64,000 bases of DNA from contig NZ_FMUH01000001.1 in assembly GCF_900101025.1 (NCBI RefSeq), forward strand, positions 248,001 to 312,000, read 5' to 3'. This document shows positions 1 through 11,220 of the stretch, one piece after another. The position numbers and the translations under genes are program-made. Below the pieces are notes generated by a model. That model searched no databases and had not been told where the DNA came from. It saw only the letters and a list, made by a program, of their open reading frames with translations. The stretch is from Klenkia marina (GTDB lineage Bacteria; Actinomycetota; Actinomycetes; Mycobacteriales; Geodermatophilaceae). Every line of letters begins with the position of its first letter. Position 1 is the stretch's first letter.

Positions 1-38
1 TGATCCCGTTCTCCGTCCTCTTCGGCATCATCGACTGA
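1..38 (+). CDS. C-terminal tail of a protein upstream of sdhA, probably the succinate dehydrogenase cytochrome b subunit (partial)
   Basis: Only the last 11 codons are inside the window, reading [11 protein letters not shown] and then TGA at 36-38. The hydrophobic end and the position 13 bases before the flavoprotein gene fit the membrane anchor subunit of a three-subunit sdhCAB operon. The identity is inferred from context alone, because no family motif is present in this fragment. Confidence 0.5.
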   Translation, partial: IPFSVLFGIID

Positions 39-51
39 CAGGGAAGCTGAC

Positions 52-1997
<1,946 letters not shown>

Positions 1998-1998
<1 letters not shown>

Positions 1999-2753
1999 TG
2001 AAGCTGACCCTGAGGGTCTGGCGCCAGCCCTCCCCGCAGGTCAAGGGGAAGATGGCCAACTACCACCTGACCGACGTCTCCGAGGACATGTCGTTCCTCG
2101 AGATGCTCGACGTGCTCAACGAGCAGCTGATCCTCGACGGCGAGGACCCCATCGCCTTCGACCACGACTGCCGTGAGGGCATCTGCGGCAGCTGCGGGCT
2201 GATGATCAACGGCATCGCGCACGGCCCCGAGCAGACCACCACCTGCCAGCTGCACATGCGGTCCTTCTCCGACGGCGACACCATCGACATCGAGCCGTGG
2301 CGCTCCGGGGGCTTCCCTGTCGTCAAGGACCTCGTCGTCGACCGGTCCGCCTTCGACCGCATCATCTCCGCCGGCGGGTTCATCTCCGCGCCCACCGGCA
2401 CCGCGCCCGATGCGCACGCCAACCCGGTGCCCAAGGTCGACGCCGACGCCGCGTTCGACGCGGCCACCTGCATCGGCTGCGGCGCCTGCGTGGCGGCCTG
2501 CCCCAACGGCTCGGCGATGCTGTTCACCGCCGCCAAGGTCACCCACCTCGGCCTGCTCCCCCAGGGCCAGCCCGAGCGCGACTCCCGGGTCGTGAAGATG
2601 GTGGCCCAGCAGGACGCCGAGGACTTCGGCGGCTGCACCAACATCGGCGAGTGCTCCGCGGTGTGCCCGAAGGGCATCTCCATGGAGACGATCTCGCGGC
2701 TGAACCACGACCTGCTCGGCGCCCTGCGCGCCAACGCGGTGCCCACGAGCTGA
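1998..2753 (+). CDS. sdhB: Succinate dehydrogenase / fumarate reductase iron-sulfur subunit
   Basis: This subunit passes electrons from FAD to the quinone site. The 251-residue protein has the N-terminal ferredoxin fold with the [2Fe-2S] ligands in CREGICGSC and the later TTTC cysteine. A C-terminal domain carries [12 protein letters not shown] and [14 protein letters not shown] for the [4Fe-4S] and [3Fe-4S] clusters. The ATG overlaps the sdhA stop (TGATG), which fixes the start. A strong hairpin directly follows the gene, so the operon ends here. Nothing looks damaged or unusual. Confidence 0.95.
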
Positions 2754-2770
2754 CCGGCTCGGAGGTTCGG

Positions 2771-2804
2771 AAGGGGCGGTGCACCGGCAGGTGCACCGCC
2801 CCTT
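2771..2804. terminator. Hairpin terminator after sdhB
   Basis: A perfect 15-bp inverted repeat (AAGGGGCGGTGCACC and its complement) closes on a GGCA loop 17 bases after the sdhB stop. There is no long T run, as is usual in high-GC actinobacteria. Confidence 0.8.
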
Positions 2805-2897
2805 TCCGTCGTGCGGCAGCCCGAACGCGACGGATTCCGTTCGACGGCGATCGGTGACACCATGGGCGCCGACGACCCCCGCGTGAGGAGACACCCC

Positions 2898-4244
2898 ATG
2901 ACCGACGTGCTGGACCAGACCGGTGTGCAGCAGCGCCGCCAGCTGGTCACCGAGATCCCCGGCCCCCGGTCGGTCGAGCTCATGGCCCGGCGTCAGGCCA
3001 CGGTGTCGGCCGGTGTCGGCACCACGCTGCCGGTGTTCGTGGCCCGCGTCGGGGGCGGGATCGTCGAGGACGTCGACGGCAACAGCCTCATCGACCTCGG
3101 CTCGGGCATCGCCGTCACCAGCGTCGGGGCCAGCGCGCCCCGGGTGGTCGCCGCCGTCCAGGCGCAGGTCGCCGACTTCACCCACACCTGCTTCATGGTC
3201 ACCCCCTACGAGGGCTACGTCGCCGTCTGCGAGGCCCTCGCCGAGCTCACCCCCGGCGACCACGCCAAGAAGAGCGCGCTGTTCAACTCCGGCTCCGAGG
3301 CCGTCGAGAACGCGGTCAAGATCGCCCGCCACGCCACCGGCCGGCAGGGTGTCGTGGCGTTCGACCACGCCTACCACGGGCGCACCAACCTCACGATGGC
3401 CCTGACGGCCAAGAACATGCCCTACAAGCACCGCTTCGGGCCCTTCGCCGGCGAGGTGTACCGGGTGCCGATGAGCTACCCCTACCGCGACGGGCTGACC
3501 GGCGCCGAGGCCGCCGCACGGGCCATCTCGCAGATCGAGGTGCAGGTGGGCGCCGGCAACACCGCTGCGCTGCTCATCGAGCCGGTGCAGGGCGAGGGCG
3601 GGTTCATCGAGCCGGCCCCGGGCTTCCTGCCCGCGCTGCGCGAGTGGTGCACCGCGAACGGCGTCGTGCTCATCGCCGACGAGATCCAGTCCGGGTTCTG
3701 CCGCACCGGGCAGTGGTTCGGCGTCGACGCCGAGGGCGTCGTCCCCGACCTGGTCACCACCGCCAAGGGCATGGCCGGCGGCATGCCGCTGGCCGCGGTC
3801 ACCGGCCGCGCCGAGATCATGGACGCCGTGCACCCCGGCGGGCTGGGCGGCACCTACGGCGGCAACCCGGTGGCCTGCGCCGCGGCCCTGGGCGCCATCG
3901 AGACGATGAAGGCCGACGACCTCGCCGGCGCCGCCCGTGCGATCGGTGAGCGCATGCTGCCCCGGCTGCGGGCGATGGCCGAGCGCTTCCCGGCGATCGG
4001 CGACGTGCGCGGGCGCGGCGCGATGATCGCCGTCGAACTGGTGCGCCCCGGCACCACCGAGCCCGACGCGGCACTGGCCGGCGCCGTGGCCAAGGCCTGC
4101 CACGCGCAGGGCGTCGTCGTCCTCACGGCCGGGTCCTACGGCAACGTGCTGCGGTTCCTGCCGCCGCTGGTCATCGGGCACGACCTCCTCGACGAGGCCC
4201 TCGACGTCGTCGAGGCCGCCTTCGCCGAGGTCACCGGCTCCTGA
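2898..4244 (+). CDS. gabT: 4-aminobutyrate aminotransferase-type class III aminotransferase
   Basis: A PLP enzyme of the class III aminotransferases, probably moving the amino group of 4-aminobutyrate to 2-oxoglutarate to give succinate semialdehyde. The 448-residue protein has the NSGSEAVENAVK cofactor-phosphate segment, AYHGRTNLTMALT, LIADEIQSGFCRTG with the PLP-contacting Asp, and TTAKGMAGGMPL with the Schiff-base lysine. An in-frame ATG at 2862 exists, but the ATG at 2898 has a GAGGAG site eight bases upstream and matches the family's usual length. It follows the sdhB terminator, so it has its own promoter. The exact amine substrate cannot be proved from sequence. Confidence 0.85.
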   Translation: MTDVLDQTGVQQRRQLVTEIPGPRSVELMARRQATVSAGVGTTLPVFVARVGGGIVEDVDGNSLIDLGSGIAVTSVGASAPRVVAAVQAQVADFTHTCFMVTPYEGYVAVCEALAELTPGDHAKKSALFNSGSEAVENAVKIARHATGRQGVVAFDHAYHGRTNLTMALTAKNMPYKHRFGPFAGEVYRVPMSYPYRDGLTGAEAAARAISQIEVQVGAGNTAALLIEPVQGEGGFIEPAPGFLPALREWCTANGVVLIADEIQSGFCRTGQWFGVDAEGVVPDLVTTAKGMAGGMPLAAVTGRAEIMDAVHPGGLGGTYGGNPVACAAALGAIETMKADDLAGAARAIGERMLPRLRAMAERFPAIGDVRGRGAMIAVELVRPGTTEPDAALAGAVAKACHAQGVVVLTAGSYGNVLRFLPPLVIGHDLLDEALDVVEAAFAEVTGS

Positions 4245-4720
4245 TCCGCCGGCTCGACGGGCCCGACTGGGCCCTGCTGCGCGACGTCCGGCTCCGCGCC
4301 CTGCGCGCGGACCCGGACGCCTTCGCGTCCGCCCTCCACGTCGAGGCGGCGCACCCGGACGAGCACTGGCGGGCCGAGGTCGCCGCCGGGGTCTGGTTCC
4401 TGTCCCACCCCCTCGGCCTGGCCCACGGCACCCTCGACGGGTCCGACGCGGTGCTCAGCGCGATGTGGGTCTCCCCCACCGCACGGGGTCACGGCGTCGG
4501 GGTGTCGCTGGTCGGGGCGGTCGTCGACTGGGCGACCGCCGAGGGTGCCGACCGGCTGCTGGCCCGGGTGTTCGACGACGCCCCGCACGCCCGGGCGCTC
4601 TACGGCGGGGCCGGCTTCGTCCCCGAGCCGACGGCGCGGGCGAGCCGGTGGCACCCACCGCGCACGTGGCGCACCTGGGCGCTGCCGCTGCCCGTTGTGG
4701 GGACCGCCCCGGAGTCCTAG
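4241..4720 (+). CDS. GNAT family N-acetyltransferase with a non-standard (CTG or ATC) start
   Basis: A predicted acetyl-CoA-dependent N-acetyltransferase of about 159 residues; the substrate is unknown. The acetyl-CoA-binding region is visible as VSPTARGHGVGVSLVGAVVDWA, and the late strand as ALYGGAGFVPEP. The first ATG/GTG in this frame occurs only about two thirds of the way from the end, yet the upstream codons encode a normal GNAT N-terminus (IRRLDGPDWALLRDVRLRALR). That stretch begins exactly at the gabT stop, where only CTG (4241) or ATC (4244) could start it. I chose CTG, which overlaps the gabT TGA, implying translational coupling. A frameshift or sequencing error near the start is the alternative. 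Confidence 0.7.
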   Translation: MIRRLDGPDWALLRDVRLRALRADPDAFASALHVEAAHPDEHWRAEVAAGVWFLSHPLGLAHGTLDGSDAVLSAMWVSPTARGHGVGVSLVGAVVDWATAEGADRLLARVFDDAPHARALYGGAGFVPEPTARASRWHPPRTWRTWALPLPVVGTAPES

Positions 4721-4723
4721 CGT
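4695..4723 (+). promoter_or_regulatory. Sigma-A type promoter for dhaKLM, predicted leaderless
   Basis: A -35-like TTGTGG (4695-4700) is 17 bases from a -10-like TAGCGT (4718-4723). The dhaK ATG begins six bases after the -10 box, so the transcript would start at or next to the start codon. The -10 box includes the stop codon of the preceding GNAT gene. Confidence 0.6.
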
Positions 4724-4729
4724 CAGGGC

Positions 4730-5721
<992 letters not shown>

Positions 5722-5725
<4 letters not shown>

Positions 5726-6333
5726 ACGCCGCCCAGCTCACTGCCTGGCTCACCCGGTTCGCCGAGCTGGTGCACGCCCAGCGCGACGAGCTGACCGCGC
5801 TCGACTCGGCCATCGGCGACGCCGACCACGGGTCGAACATGGACCGCGGGATGACAGAGGTCGTGGCCGCGTTGGCCGAGGCCCCGCCCGACGACGCCGC
5901 CGCGCTGCTGAAGAGGACCGGCACGACGCTGGTCTCGAAGGTCGGAGGGGCGAGCGGGCCGCTGTACGGCACCCTCTTCCTGCGCATGGCCGGGGCGATC
6001 GGTGACGGCTTCGCCCCCGCCCTGCGGGCCGGGTTCGAGGGCGTGCTGGCCCGCGGCAAGGCCGAGCCGGGCGACAAGACGATGGTCGACGCCCTGGGGC
6101 CGGCCTGCGACGTGCTCGACGCGGGCGGGTCGCTCGCCGAGGCCGCGCAGGCCGCGGCCGACGGGCGCGACGCCACGGTCCCGCTGGTGGCCCGCAAGGG
6201 GCGGGCCAGCTACCTTGGTGAGCGCAGCGCCGGTCACCAGGACCCGGGCGCGACGTCGACCGCGCTGCTGCTGCAGGCCGCTGCCGAGACGCTGGGCGGG
6301 GTCCAGGGGCAGGGCGAGGAGGCGACGCCGTGA
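5722..6333 (+). CDS. dhaL: Dihydroxyacetone kinase, ADP-binding subunit DhaL
   Basis: This subunit holds a tightly bound ADP that is phosphorylated by DhaM and then phosphorylates dihydroxyacetone on DhaK. The 203-residue all-helical protein contains the nucleotide/magnesium motif [15 protein letters not shown] near residue 30, [28 protein letters not shown], and [22 protein letters not shown] near the C-terminus. The GTG start overlaps the dhaK stop (GTGA). Confidence 0.93.
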
Positions 6334-6737
6334 CCGTCGGCATCGTCGTCGTCTCGCACAGCCGAGCGCTGGCCGACGCCGCGGTCGAGCTCGCCCGGCA
6401 GATGCTGCCCGGCCGCGAGCTGTCCGTGGAGGTGGCCGCCGGCACCGAGGACGGCGGGCTGGGCACCGACGCCGCGGCGGTCTCGGCGGCGATCGAGGCG
6501 GCCGACTCGGGCGAGGGCACCGTCGTGCTCATGGACCTGGGCAGCGCAGTGCTGTCGGCGGAGACCGCGCTGGAGTTCCTGGACGACGAGGTGCGGGGGC
6601 GCACGCTGCTCACCGCCGCGCCGCTGGTCGAGGGGCTGGTCGGGGCGGTGGTGGTGGCCGCCGGCGGGGCGTCGAGGGAGCAGGTGGCCGCCGAGGCCGA
6701 GCGGGGCCTCGCGCCGAAGCAGGCCCAGCTCGGCTGA
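6330..6737 (+). CDS. dhaM: Dihydroxyacetone kinase phosphotransfer subunit DhaM (EIIA-like domain only)
   Basis: This protein passes phosphate from HPr of the PTS to the ADP of DhaL. At 135 residues it consists only of the mannose-type EIIA fold: the phosphorylatable histidine is in IVVVSHS (about residue 10), followed by GTDAAAVSAAI and the conserved VLMDLGSAVLSAE. The extra HPr and EI-like domains of enterobacterial DhaM are absent, which is the short form common in Gram-positives. It depends on a general PTS encoded elsewhere. The GTG start overlaps the dhaL stop. Confidence 0.9.
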   Translation: MTVGIVVVSHSRALADAAVELARQMLPGRELSVEVAAGTEDGGLGTDAAAVSAAIEAADSGEGTVVLMDLGSAVLSAETALEFLDDEVRGRTLLTAAPLVEGLVGAVVVAAGGASREQVAAEAERGLAPKQAQLG

Positions 6738-6744
6738 CATGCCC

Positions 6745-6750
6745 TAGCCT
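6745..6750 (+). promoter_or_regulatory. -10 element (TAGCCT) ahead of a mini-ORF and the DUF808 gene
   Basis: TAGCCT lies six bases before a GTG at 6757, so a transcript could begin at that GTG. I see no clear -35 box. Confidence 0.4.
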
Positions 6751-6756
6751 CGCGCT

Positions 6757-6789
6757 GTGACCCTGCTGAGCGTCCCCGGGAGCCGTTGA
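6757..6789 (+). CDS. Possible 10-codon leader peptide coupled to the DUF808 gene
   Basis: A GTG six bases downstream of a TAGCCT box opens a ten-residue frame (VTLLSVPGSR). Its TGA shares bases with the ATG of the DUF808 gene (TGATG at 6787-6791). If the mRNA is leaderless, ribosomes would load on this short frame and reinitiate at the ATG. The peptide itself shows no motif. This may be a chance arrangement. Confidence 0.35.
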   Translation: MTLLSVPGSR

Positions 6790-7745
6790 TGGCCAGTGGC
6801 CTGTTCGCCCTGTTCGACGACGTCGCCGCGATGGTGCGGCTGTCGGCGGCATCGCTCGACGACATCGGTGCCGCTGCCGGGCGGGCCGGGGTCAAGGCCG
6901 CCGGCGTCGTGGTCGACGACGCCGCCGTCACCCCGCGGTACGTGCAGGGGCTCGAGCCCGAGCGCGAGCTGTCGATCATCTGGCGCATCGCCAAGGGGTC
7001 GATCCGCAACAAGCTGCTGATCATCCTGCCGGCGATCCTGCTGCTGTCGCAGTTCCTGCCCTTCCTGCTCACCCCGATCCTGATGGTCGGCGGCGCCTAC
7101 CTCTGCTACGAGGGCGCCGAGAAGCTGTGGGAGAAGGTCACCGGCCACCACCCGGAGGAGACCGCGGCCGCCGAGGACACGGTCACCGAACCTGCCGAGC
7201 ACGAGAAGACCGTGGTCTCCGGTGCCGTGCGCACCGACTTCATCCTGTCCGCCGAGATCATGGTGATCGCGCTCAACGAGGTCGACACCGAGCCGTTCCT
7301 GTCCCGGGCGATCATCCTGGTCGTCGTCGCGGTCCTGATCACCGCGCTGGTCTACGGCGTCGTCGCGCTGATCGTGAAGATGGACGACGCCGGGGTGGCA
7401 CTGGCCGTCAAGCCCTCCAGGGGCGTCGCCGCGTTCGGGCGCGGGCTGGTCAAGGCCATGCCGATCGTGCTGGCGACGCTGGCCACGGTCGGGGTCGCGG
7501 CCATGCTGTGGGTCGGCGGGCACATCCTGCTCGTGGGCGCCGACGAGCTGGGCTGGACCTGGCCCTACGACTTGGTGCACCACGTCGAGGTGGCCGTGCA
7601 CGACGCCACCGGGGCGCTGGGCGGGGTGCTGGGCTGGCTCACCAACACGGCGCTGTCGGCCGTCGTCGGCGTCCTGGTCGGCGCGGTCGTCGTAGTGGTG
7701 CTGCACCTGGTCCCGAAGCGCGGCGGCAAGGCCGCCGCGCACTGA
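6789..7745 (+). CDS. DUF808 family integral membrane protein (YedI-like)
   Basis: A 318-residue inner membrane protein resembling the DUF808/YedI family, whose function is not established. The N-terminus (ASGLFALFDDVAAMVRLSAASLDD) and the KAAGVVVDDAAVTPRYVQG segment are typical of the family. Hydrophobic stretches near residues 75-105, 160-195, 215-245 and 275-310 suggest several membrane spans. The ATG was chosen because it fits the family start; a TTG lies three bases upstream. It ends two bases before a convergent minus-strand gene. Confidence 0.8.
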   Translation: MASGLFALFDDVAAMVRLSAASLDDIGAAAGRAGVKAAGVVVDDAAVTPRYVQGLEPERELSIIWRIAKGSIRNKLLIILPAILLLSQFLPFLLTPILMVGGAYLCYEGAEKLWEKVTGHHPEETAAAEDTVTEPAEHEKTVVSGAVRTDFILSAEIMVIALNEVDTEPFLSRAIILVVVAVLITALVYGVVALIVKMDDAGVALAVKPSRGVAAFGRGLVKAMPIVLATLATVGVAAMLWVGGHILLVGADELGWTWPYDLVHHVEVAVHDATGALGGVLGWLTNTALSAVVGVLVGAVVVVVLHLVPKRGGKAAAH

Positions 7746-7747
7746 CC

Positions 7748-7948
7748 TCAGCCGCCGCGGGCGAACAGCTCCGCGGCCTGGGCGTCGTCCACGAAGGGGT
7801 ACTTGACCTTGAACTGGGCCAGGGCGTCGGCGACCGACAGCACGTGGTTCTCGCGGCGTCCGGCGGCGTCGACGGTCTGCACGGTGACCATGTCGTCGTT
7901 GATCGGCACCCAGTGGGTCTCGGCGTAGTCGGTGAAGACGTTCGGCAC
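7748..7948 (-). CDS. Small conserved-looking hypothetical protein
   Basis: A 66-residue protein starting at GTG (VPNVFTDYAETHWVPINDD) with no membrane segment or recognised motif. It ends DAQAAELFARGG. The composition is balanced and unlike a random antisense frame. The upstream in-frame sequence is arginine-rich shadow, so I placed the start at 7948. It lies just downstream of another small minus-strand gene, so the two may be cotranscribed. Confidence 0.6.
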   Translation of the reverse strand: MPNVFTDYAETHWVPINDDMVTVQTVDAAGRRENHVLSVADALAQFKVKYPFVDDAQAAELFARGG

Positions 7949-7971
7949 GTCCGCGACGGTAGCCCGGCCGG

Positions 7972-8142
7972 TCAGTGCAGGGGCGCGAGCTCCCGGAACA
8001 GCTGTGCCTCGAGCGCCTCGGTGACCGCGGTGGACATCCACCCGGCGGCCAGGAAGAGGTCGGGCTGGCCCTCGGTCGCCGAGGAGAGGGTGGCCGCCAG
8101 GGTCCCGGCGCTGCCCACTGCGTCGCACACGGTCGTCGTCAT
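7972..8142 (-). CDS. Short hypothetical protein, 56 residues
   Basis: A minus-strand frame from ATG (8142) encodes MTTTVCDAVGSAGTLAATLS, then a Glu/Gln/Leu-rich helix-like end (TEALEAQLFRELAPLH). It has no known motif. It is supported by codon use with G or C in nearly all third positions, by plausible protein composition, and because it fills a gap otherwise without a gene. It is 23 bases upstream of the next minus-strand gene. Confidence 0.45.
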   Translation of the reverse strand: MTTTVCDAVGSAGTLAATLSSATEGQPDLFLAAGWMSTAVTEALEAQLFRELAPLH

Positions 8143-8194
8143 GCCCCCCACATCGGCAGGCGACGGCCCCGTCCCGACGTCCCCGCCGGTCGCC

Positions 8195-8200
8195 TAGCCT
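8195..8200 (+). promoter_or_regulatory. -10 element (TAGCCT) for the polysaccharide deacetylase gene
   Basis: TAGCCT ends six bases before the GTG at 8207, suggesting a leaderless mRNA. There is no ribosome-binding site upstream of that GTG, which agrees. The -35 region is not distinct. Confidence 0.45.
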
Positions 8201-8206
8201 CTTCGG

Positions 8207-9022
8207 GTGGACCGCCGCCGATTCCTCGCCCTCTCCCTCGCCGGCGGCGCGGCCCTCGCCGGCTGCCGGGCGACGCCGTCCGCCGACTCACCGGGATCGA
8301 CGACGCAGCCCCCCACGACCGCCCCCGCCACCTCGTCGGCCGCGCCGACGACACCCCCGGCGCCCACCTTCCCGGCGCCCCAGCTGGTCAAGGTGCCCAT
8401 CCCGGCCGGCCGGCTCACCGAGCTGCCCGGTGAGGGCACGCTGCTGGCCTGGACGGTGGACGACGGCGACGACACCACCGTGGTGCGCGACTACACGCAG
8501 TTCTCGAAGGACACCGGCACCCGGCTCACGTTCTTCCTCAACGGCTCCAAGCCCGCCTGGACCGACAACGCGGCCCTGCTCCAGCCGTTGGTGTCCGAGG
8601 GGCGGATCCAGCTGGGGAACCACACCTGGAGCCACGTCGACCTCACGTCGCTCTCGCGGGCAGGGGTGCAGGACGAGCTGCAGCGCAACCACGACTTCGT
8701 GCTGGCCACCTACGGGGTCGACATGCGGCCCTACTACCGGCCGCCCTTCGGGTACCGCAACGCGGCCACCGACGCCGCGGCCGCCGAGATCGGCTACACC
8801 TGCCCGGTGCTCTGGTACGGCTCGCTGTCGGACTCCGGCCTGCTCACCCCGGAGCAGATCGTGGGCTTCGCCGACCAGTGGTTCCTGCCCCAGCACATCG
8901 TGATCGGCCACCTGAACTTCACACCGGTCACGACCGTCTTCCCGCAGCTCACCGGCATCATCGCCAGCCGCGGGCTGACCACCGTCACCCTCGACGACGT
9001 CTTCGTGAAGCCCACCGGCTGA
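8207..9022 (+). CDS. Exported polysaccharide deacetylase (NodB-type), predicted Tat lipoprotein
   Basis: A 271-residue enzyme of the carbohydrate esterase 4 fold, likely removing acetyl groups from a cell-wall or extracellular polysaccharide. The N-terminus MDRRRFLALSLAGGAALAGC combines a twin-arginine signal with a lipobox cysteine near residue 20, so it should be anchored outside the membrane. A Pro/Thr/Ala linker follows to about residue 65. The metal-site motifs are present in the usual order: TVDDGDD, NHTWSH and YYRPPFGYRN. The third acidic/leucine motif is less clear. The GTG start has a -10 box six bases upstream. Confidence 0.85.
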   Translation: MDRRRFLALSLAGGAALAGCRATPSADSPGSTTQPPTTAPATSSAAPTTPPAPTFPAPQLVKVPIPAGRLTELPGEGTLLAWTVDDGDDTTVVRDYTQFSKDTGTRLTFFLNGSKPAWTDNAALLQPLVSEGRIQLGNHTWSHVDLTSLSRAGVQDELQRNHDFVLATYGVDMRPYYRPPFGYRNAATDAAAAEIGYTCPVLWYGSLSDSGLLTPEQIVGFADQWFLPQHIVIGHLNFTPVTTVFPQLTGIIASRGLTTVTLDDVFVKPTG

Positions 9023-9044
9023 GCGACGAGGGGCCGGCCGCCGG

Positions 9045-10118
9045 TCAGACGTTGAAGCGGAACTCCACCACGTCGCCGTCCTGCATGACGTACTCCTTGC
9101 CCTCGATGCGCACCTGGCCCTTGGTCTTGGCCGCAGCCATCGACCCTGCGGTGACCAGGTCGTCGAAGGACACGACCTCGGCCTTGATGAACCCGCGCTG
9201 GAAGTCGGTGTGGATGACCCCGGCGGCCTGGGGGGCGGTGGCGCCGACCGGGATGGTCCAGGCCCGCGACTCCTTGGGGCCGGCGGTCAGGTAGGTCTGC
9301 AGGCCCAGGGTGGCGAAACCGACGCGGGCGAGCTGGTGCAGGCCCGGCTCCTCCTGGCCGACCGCGGCCAGCAGCTCGGCGGCCTCCTCGTCGGGCAGCT
9401 CGGCGAGCTCGGCCTCGGTCTGCGCGTCGAGGACGATCGCCTCGGCCGGGGCCACCAGGGCGCGCAGCTCGTCGAGCAGATCGGTGTTGGTCAGCTCGTC
9501 GCTGTCGACGTTGAACACGTACAGGAAGGGCTTGGTGGTCATCAGGCCCAGCTCGCGCAGCGGCTCGCCGTCCACGCCCGCGCTGAACAGGGTCTGCCCG
9601 CCGTCCAGGATCTTCTGCGCCTCGACCGCGGCGTCGTGCAACGCCTTGCGGTCCTTGTCCTTGCGCATCTCCTTCTCCAGCCGCGGCACGGCCTTCTCGA
9701 GGGTCTGCAGGTCGGCCAGGAGGAGCTCGGTGTTGATGGTCTCGATGTCGTCCTTCGGCGAGACCTTGCCGTCGACGTGCACGACGTCGGGGTCGCTGAA
9801 CACCCGGATGACCTGGCAGATCGCGTCGGACTCGCGGATGTTGGCCAGGAACTTGTTGCCCAGGCCCTGGCCCTCGCTGGCCCCGCGCACGATCCCGGCG
9901 ATGTCGACGAAGGACACCGTCGCCGGGATCTGCTTCTGGCTGCCGAACACCTCGGCCAGCTTCCCGAGCCTCTCGTCGGGGACCCCCACCACGCCGACGT
10001 TCGGCTCGATCGTCGCGAACGGGTAGTTGGCGGCGAGCACGTCGTTCTTGGTCAGGGCGTTGAACAGGGTCGACTTGCCGACGTTGGGCAGGCCGACGAT
10101 CCCGATGGTGAGACTCAC
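9045..10118 (-). CDS. ychF: Obg-like ATPase YchF
   Basis: A 357-residue P-loop protein of the Obg group that prefers ATP and associates with ribosomes. Visible features are the P-loop GLPNVGKST (residues 8-16), switch segment NYPFATIEPNVG, DIAGIVRGASEGQGLGNKFL, the NVDSDEL region in place of the usual NKxD GTP signature, and the C-terminal TGS domain (RAWTIPVGATAPQAAGVIH). The GTG start has TACTCT eight bases upstream, so the mRNA may have almost no leader. The glycosyltransferase gene lies 28 bases upstream on the same strand. Confidence 0.95.
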   Translation of the reverse strand: MSLTIGIVGLPNVGKSTLFNALTKNDVLAANYPFATIEPNVGVVGVPDERLGKLAEVFGSQKQIPATVSFVDIAGIVRGASEGQGLGNKFLANIRESDAICQVIRVFSDPDVVHVDGKVSPKDDIETINTELLLADLQTLEKAVPRLEKEMRKDKDRKALHDAAVEAQKILDGGQTLFSAGVDGEPLRELGLMTTKPFLYVFNVDSDELTNTDLLDELRALVAPAEAIVLDAQTEAELAELPDEEAAELLAAVGQEEPGLHQLARVGFATLGLQTYLTAGPKESRAWTIPVGATAPQAAGVIHTDFQRGFIKAEVVSFDDLVTAGSMAAAKTKGQVRIEGKEYVMQDGDVVEFRFNV

Positions 10119-10146
10119 GTCGGACCAGAGTACGGCCCGGTGGACC

Positions 10147-11220
10147 TCAGCCGACCGCGACCGGGCCCCGCCGCAGCGCGTCCGCGCGGTGCTCGGCGGC
10201 GCGCTCCCAGGCCGCCACCCAGGAGGGGACCGTGTGCTCGGTCAGGTGCCGGTCCAGCACGACCTCGCGCGCCTGCCGGGCCTGCTCGCGGCGCCAGTCG
10301 GCGTCCTGGATGCCCTTGGTCAGGCCCTTGGCCCAGTCCTTGGCGCTCCTGGCCCGCCACCCCAGGCCCAGCCGCTCGTACTCGGGCGTGGCCGACCGCA
10401 CCGCGTAGACCCCGCGCGCGCTGTACTCGAGCACCTTCAGCCAGCTCTTCGCGGCGTTGAACCGGTCGCTGCGCAACGGGGCGATGCCGATGTCGAACAG
10501 CTCCCCGAGGGCCTGGATGTAGCCGTCGACCTGGGGGATCCAGGGCACCTCGACCGGCTCCTCGACCAGGCCCAGTCGCTCCCGGGCATCCCACTTCTGC
10601 CCCAGCACGGTGAACCGGCTCGCGCCACGACCGGCATCCAGCGCCTGGCGCAACCCGGTGCCGATCTCCTGCAGGTCGTAGGGGTGGCCGCCGACGTTGC
10701 CCGCCCAGCCGACCTCGACGACGCCGGGGTCGCGCTCGTAGGCCGGTGGCAGCTCGGCCAACCGGCGCGGCACGGCGTTCGGGACGACGAACGCGCGCCC
10801 GTGCCCGCCGTACTCGGCCTGCAGGGCCGGCGTGGTCACCGTGACCGCATCGGCCTCCCGGGCGCACTCGGCCACCCGCTTGGCCTTCCCGGCCGCCACC
10901 AGGCCGTGGCCGACGTTGCCGAACGGGACCCCGGACAGCAGGTCGTCCACCTCGACGACGACCGCCACCCCGCGCGCCTGCAGGATCCGCATGCACTGCA
11001 GCAGCTCGGTCGTCTTGGGCAGCTGGAGGACGACGACGTCGGCCCCCTGGTCGTCGACGTCGAGCACCACGGGCTCCGCACCCCGGCTCATCGTCGTGGC
11101 GAGCCCGGCGACCACCTGCACCCGGACGCCGACGTCCGCCTCGGCCACGGCCCGGGCAGGCTCGTCGACCCGGTGGTAGCTGACCCCGGTGTACTTGGTC
11201 TTGCAGACGAGGATGTCCAT
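10147..11220 (-). CDS. Glycosyltransferase-like protein (GT4-type C-terminal domain)
   Basis: A 357-residue cytosolic protein resembling glycosyltransferases with the GT-B fold. The C-terminal half has the donor-binding region DIGIAPLRSDRFNAAKSWLK followed by VLEYSARGVYAV, where the conserved glutamate sits. The middle has FVVPNAVPRRLAEL and GWAGNVGGHPYDLQEIG. The substrate is unknown. The start MDILVCKTKYTGVSYHR was chosen because it begins the first beta strand; an in-frame ATG/GTG 42 bases upstream is possible. Neighbours give no pathway clue. Confidence 0.7.
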   Translation of the reverse strand: MDILVCKTKYTGVSYHRVDEPARAVAEADVGVRVQVVAGLATTMSRGAEPVVLDVDDQGADVVVLQLPKTTELLQCMRILQARGVAVVVEVDDLLSGVPFGNVGHGLVAAGKAKRVAECAREADAVTVTTPALQAEYGGHGRAFVVPNAVPRRLAELPPAYERDPGVVEVGWAGNVGGHPYDLQEIGTGLRQALDAGRGASRFTVLGQKWDARERLGLVEEPVEVPWIPQVDGYIQALGELFDIGIAPLRSDRFNAAKSWLKVLEYSARGVYAVRSATPEYERLGLGWRARSAKDWAKGLTKGIQDADWRREQARQAREVVLDRHLTEHTVPSWVAAWERAAEHRADALRRGPVAVG

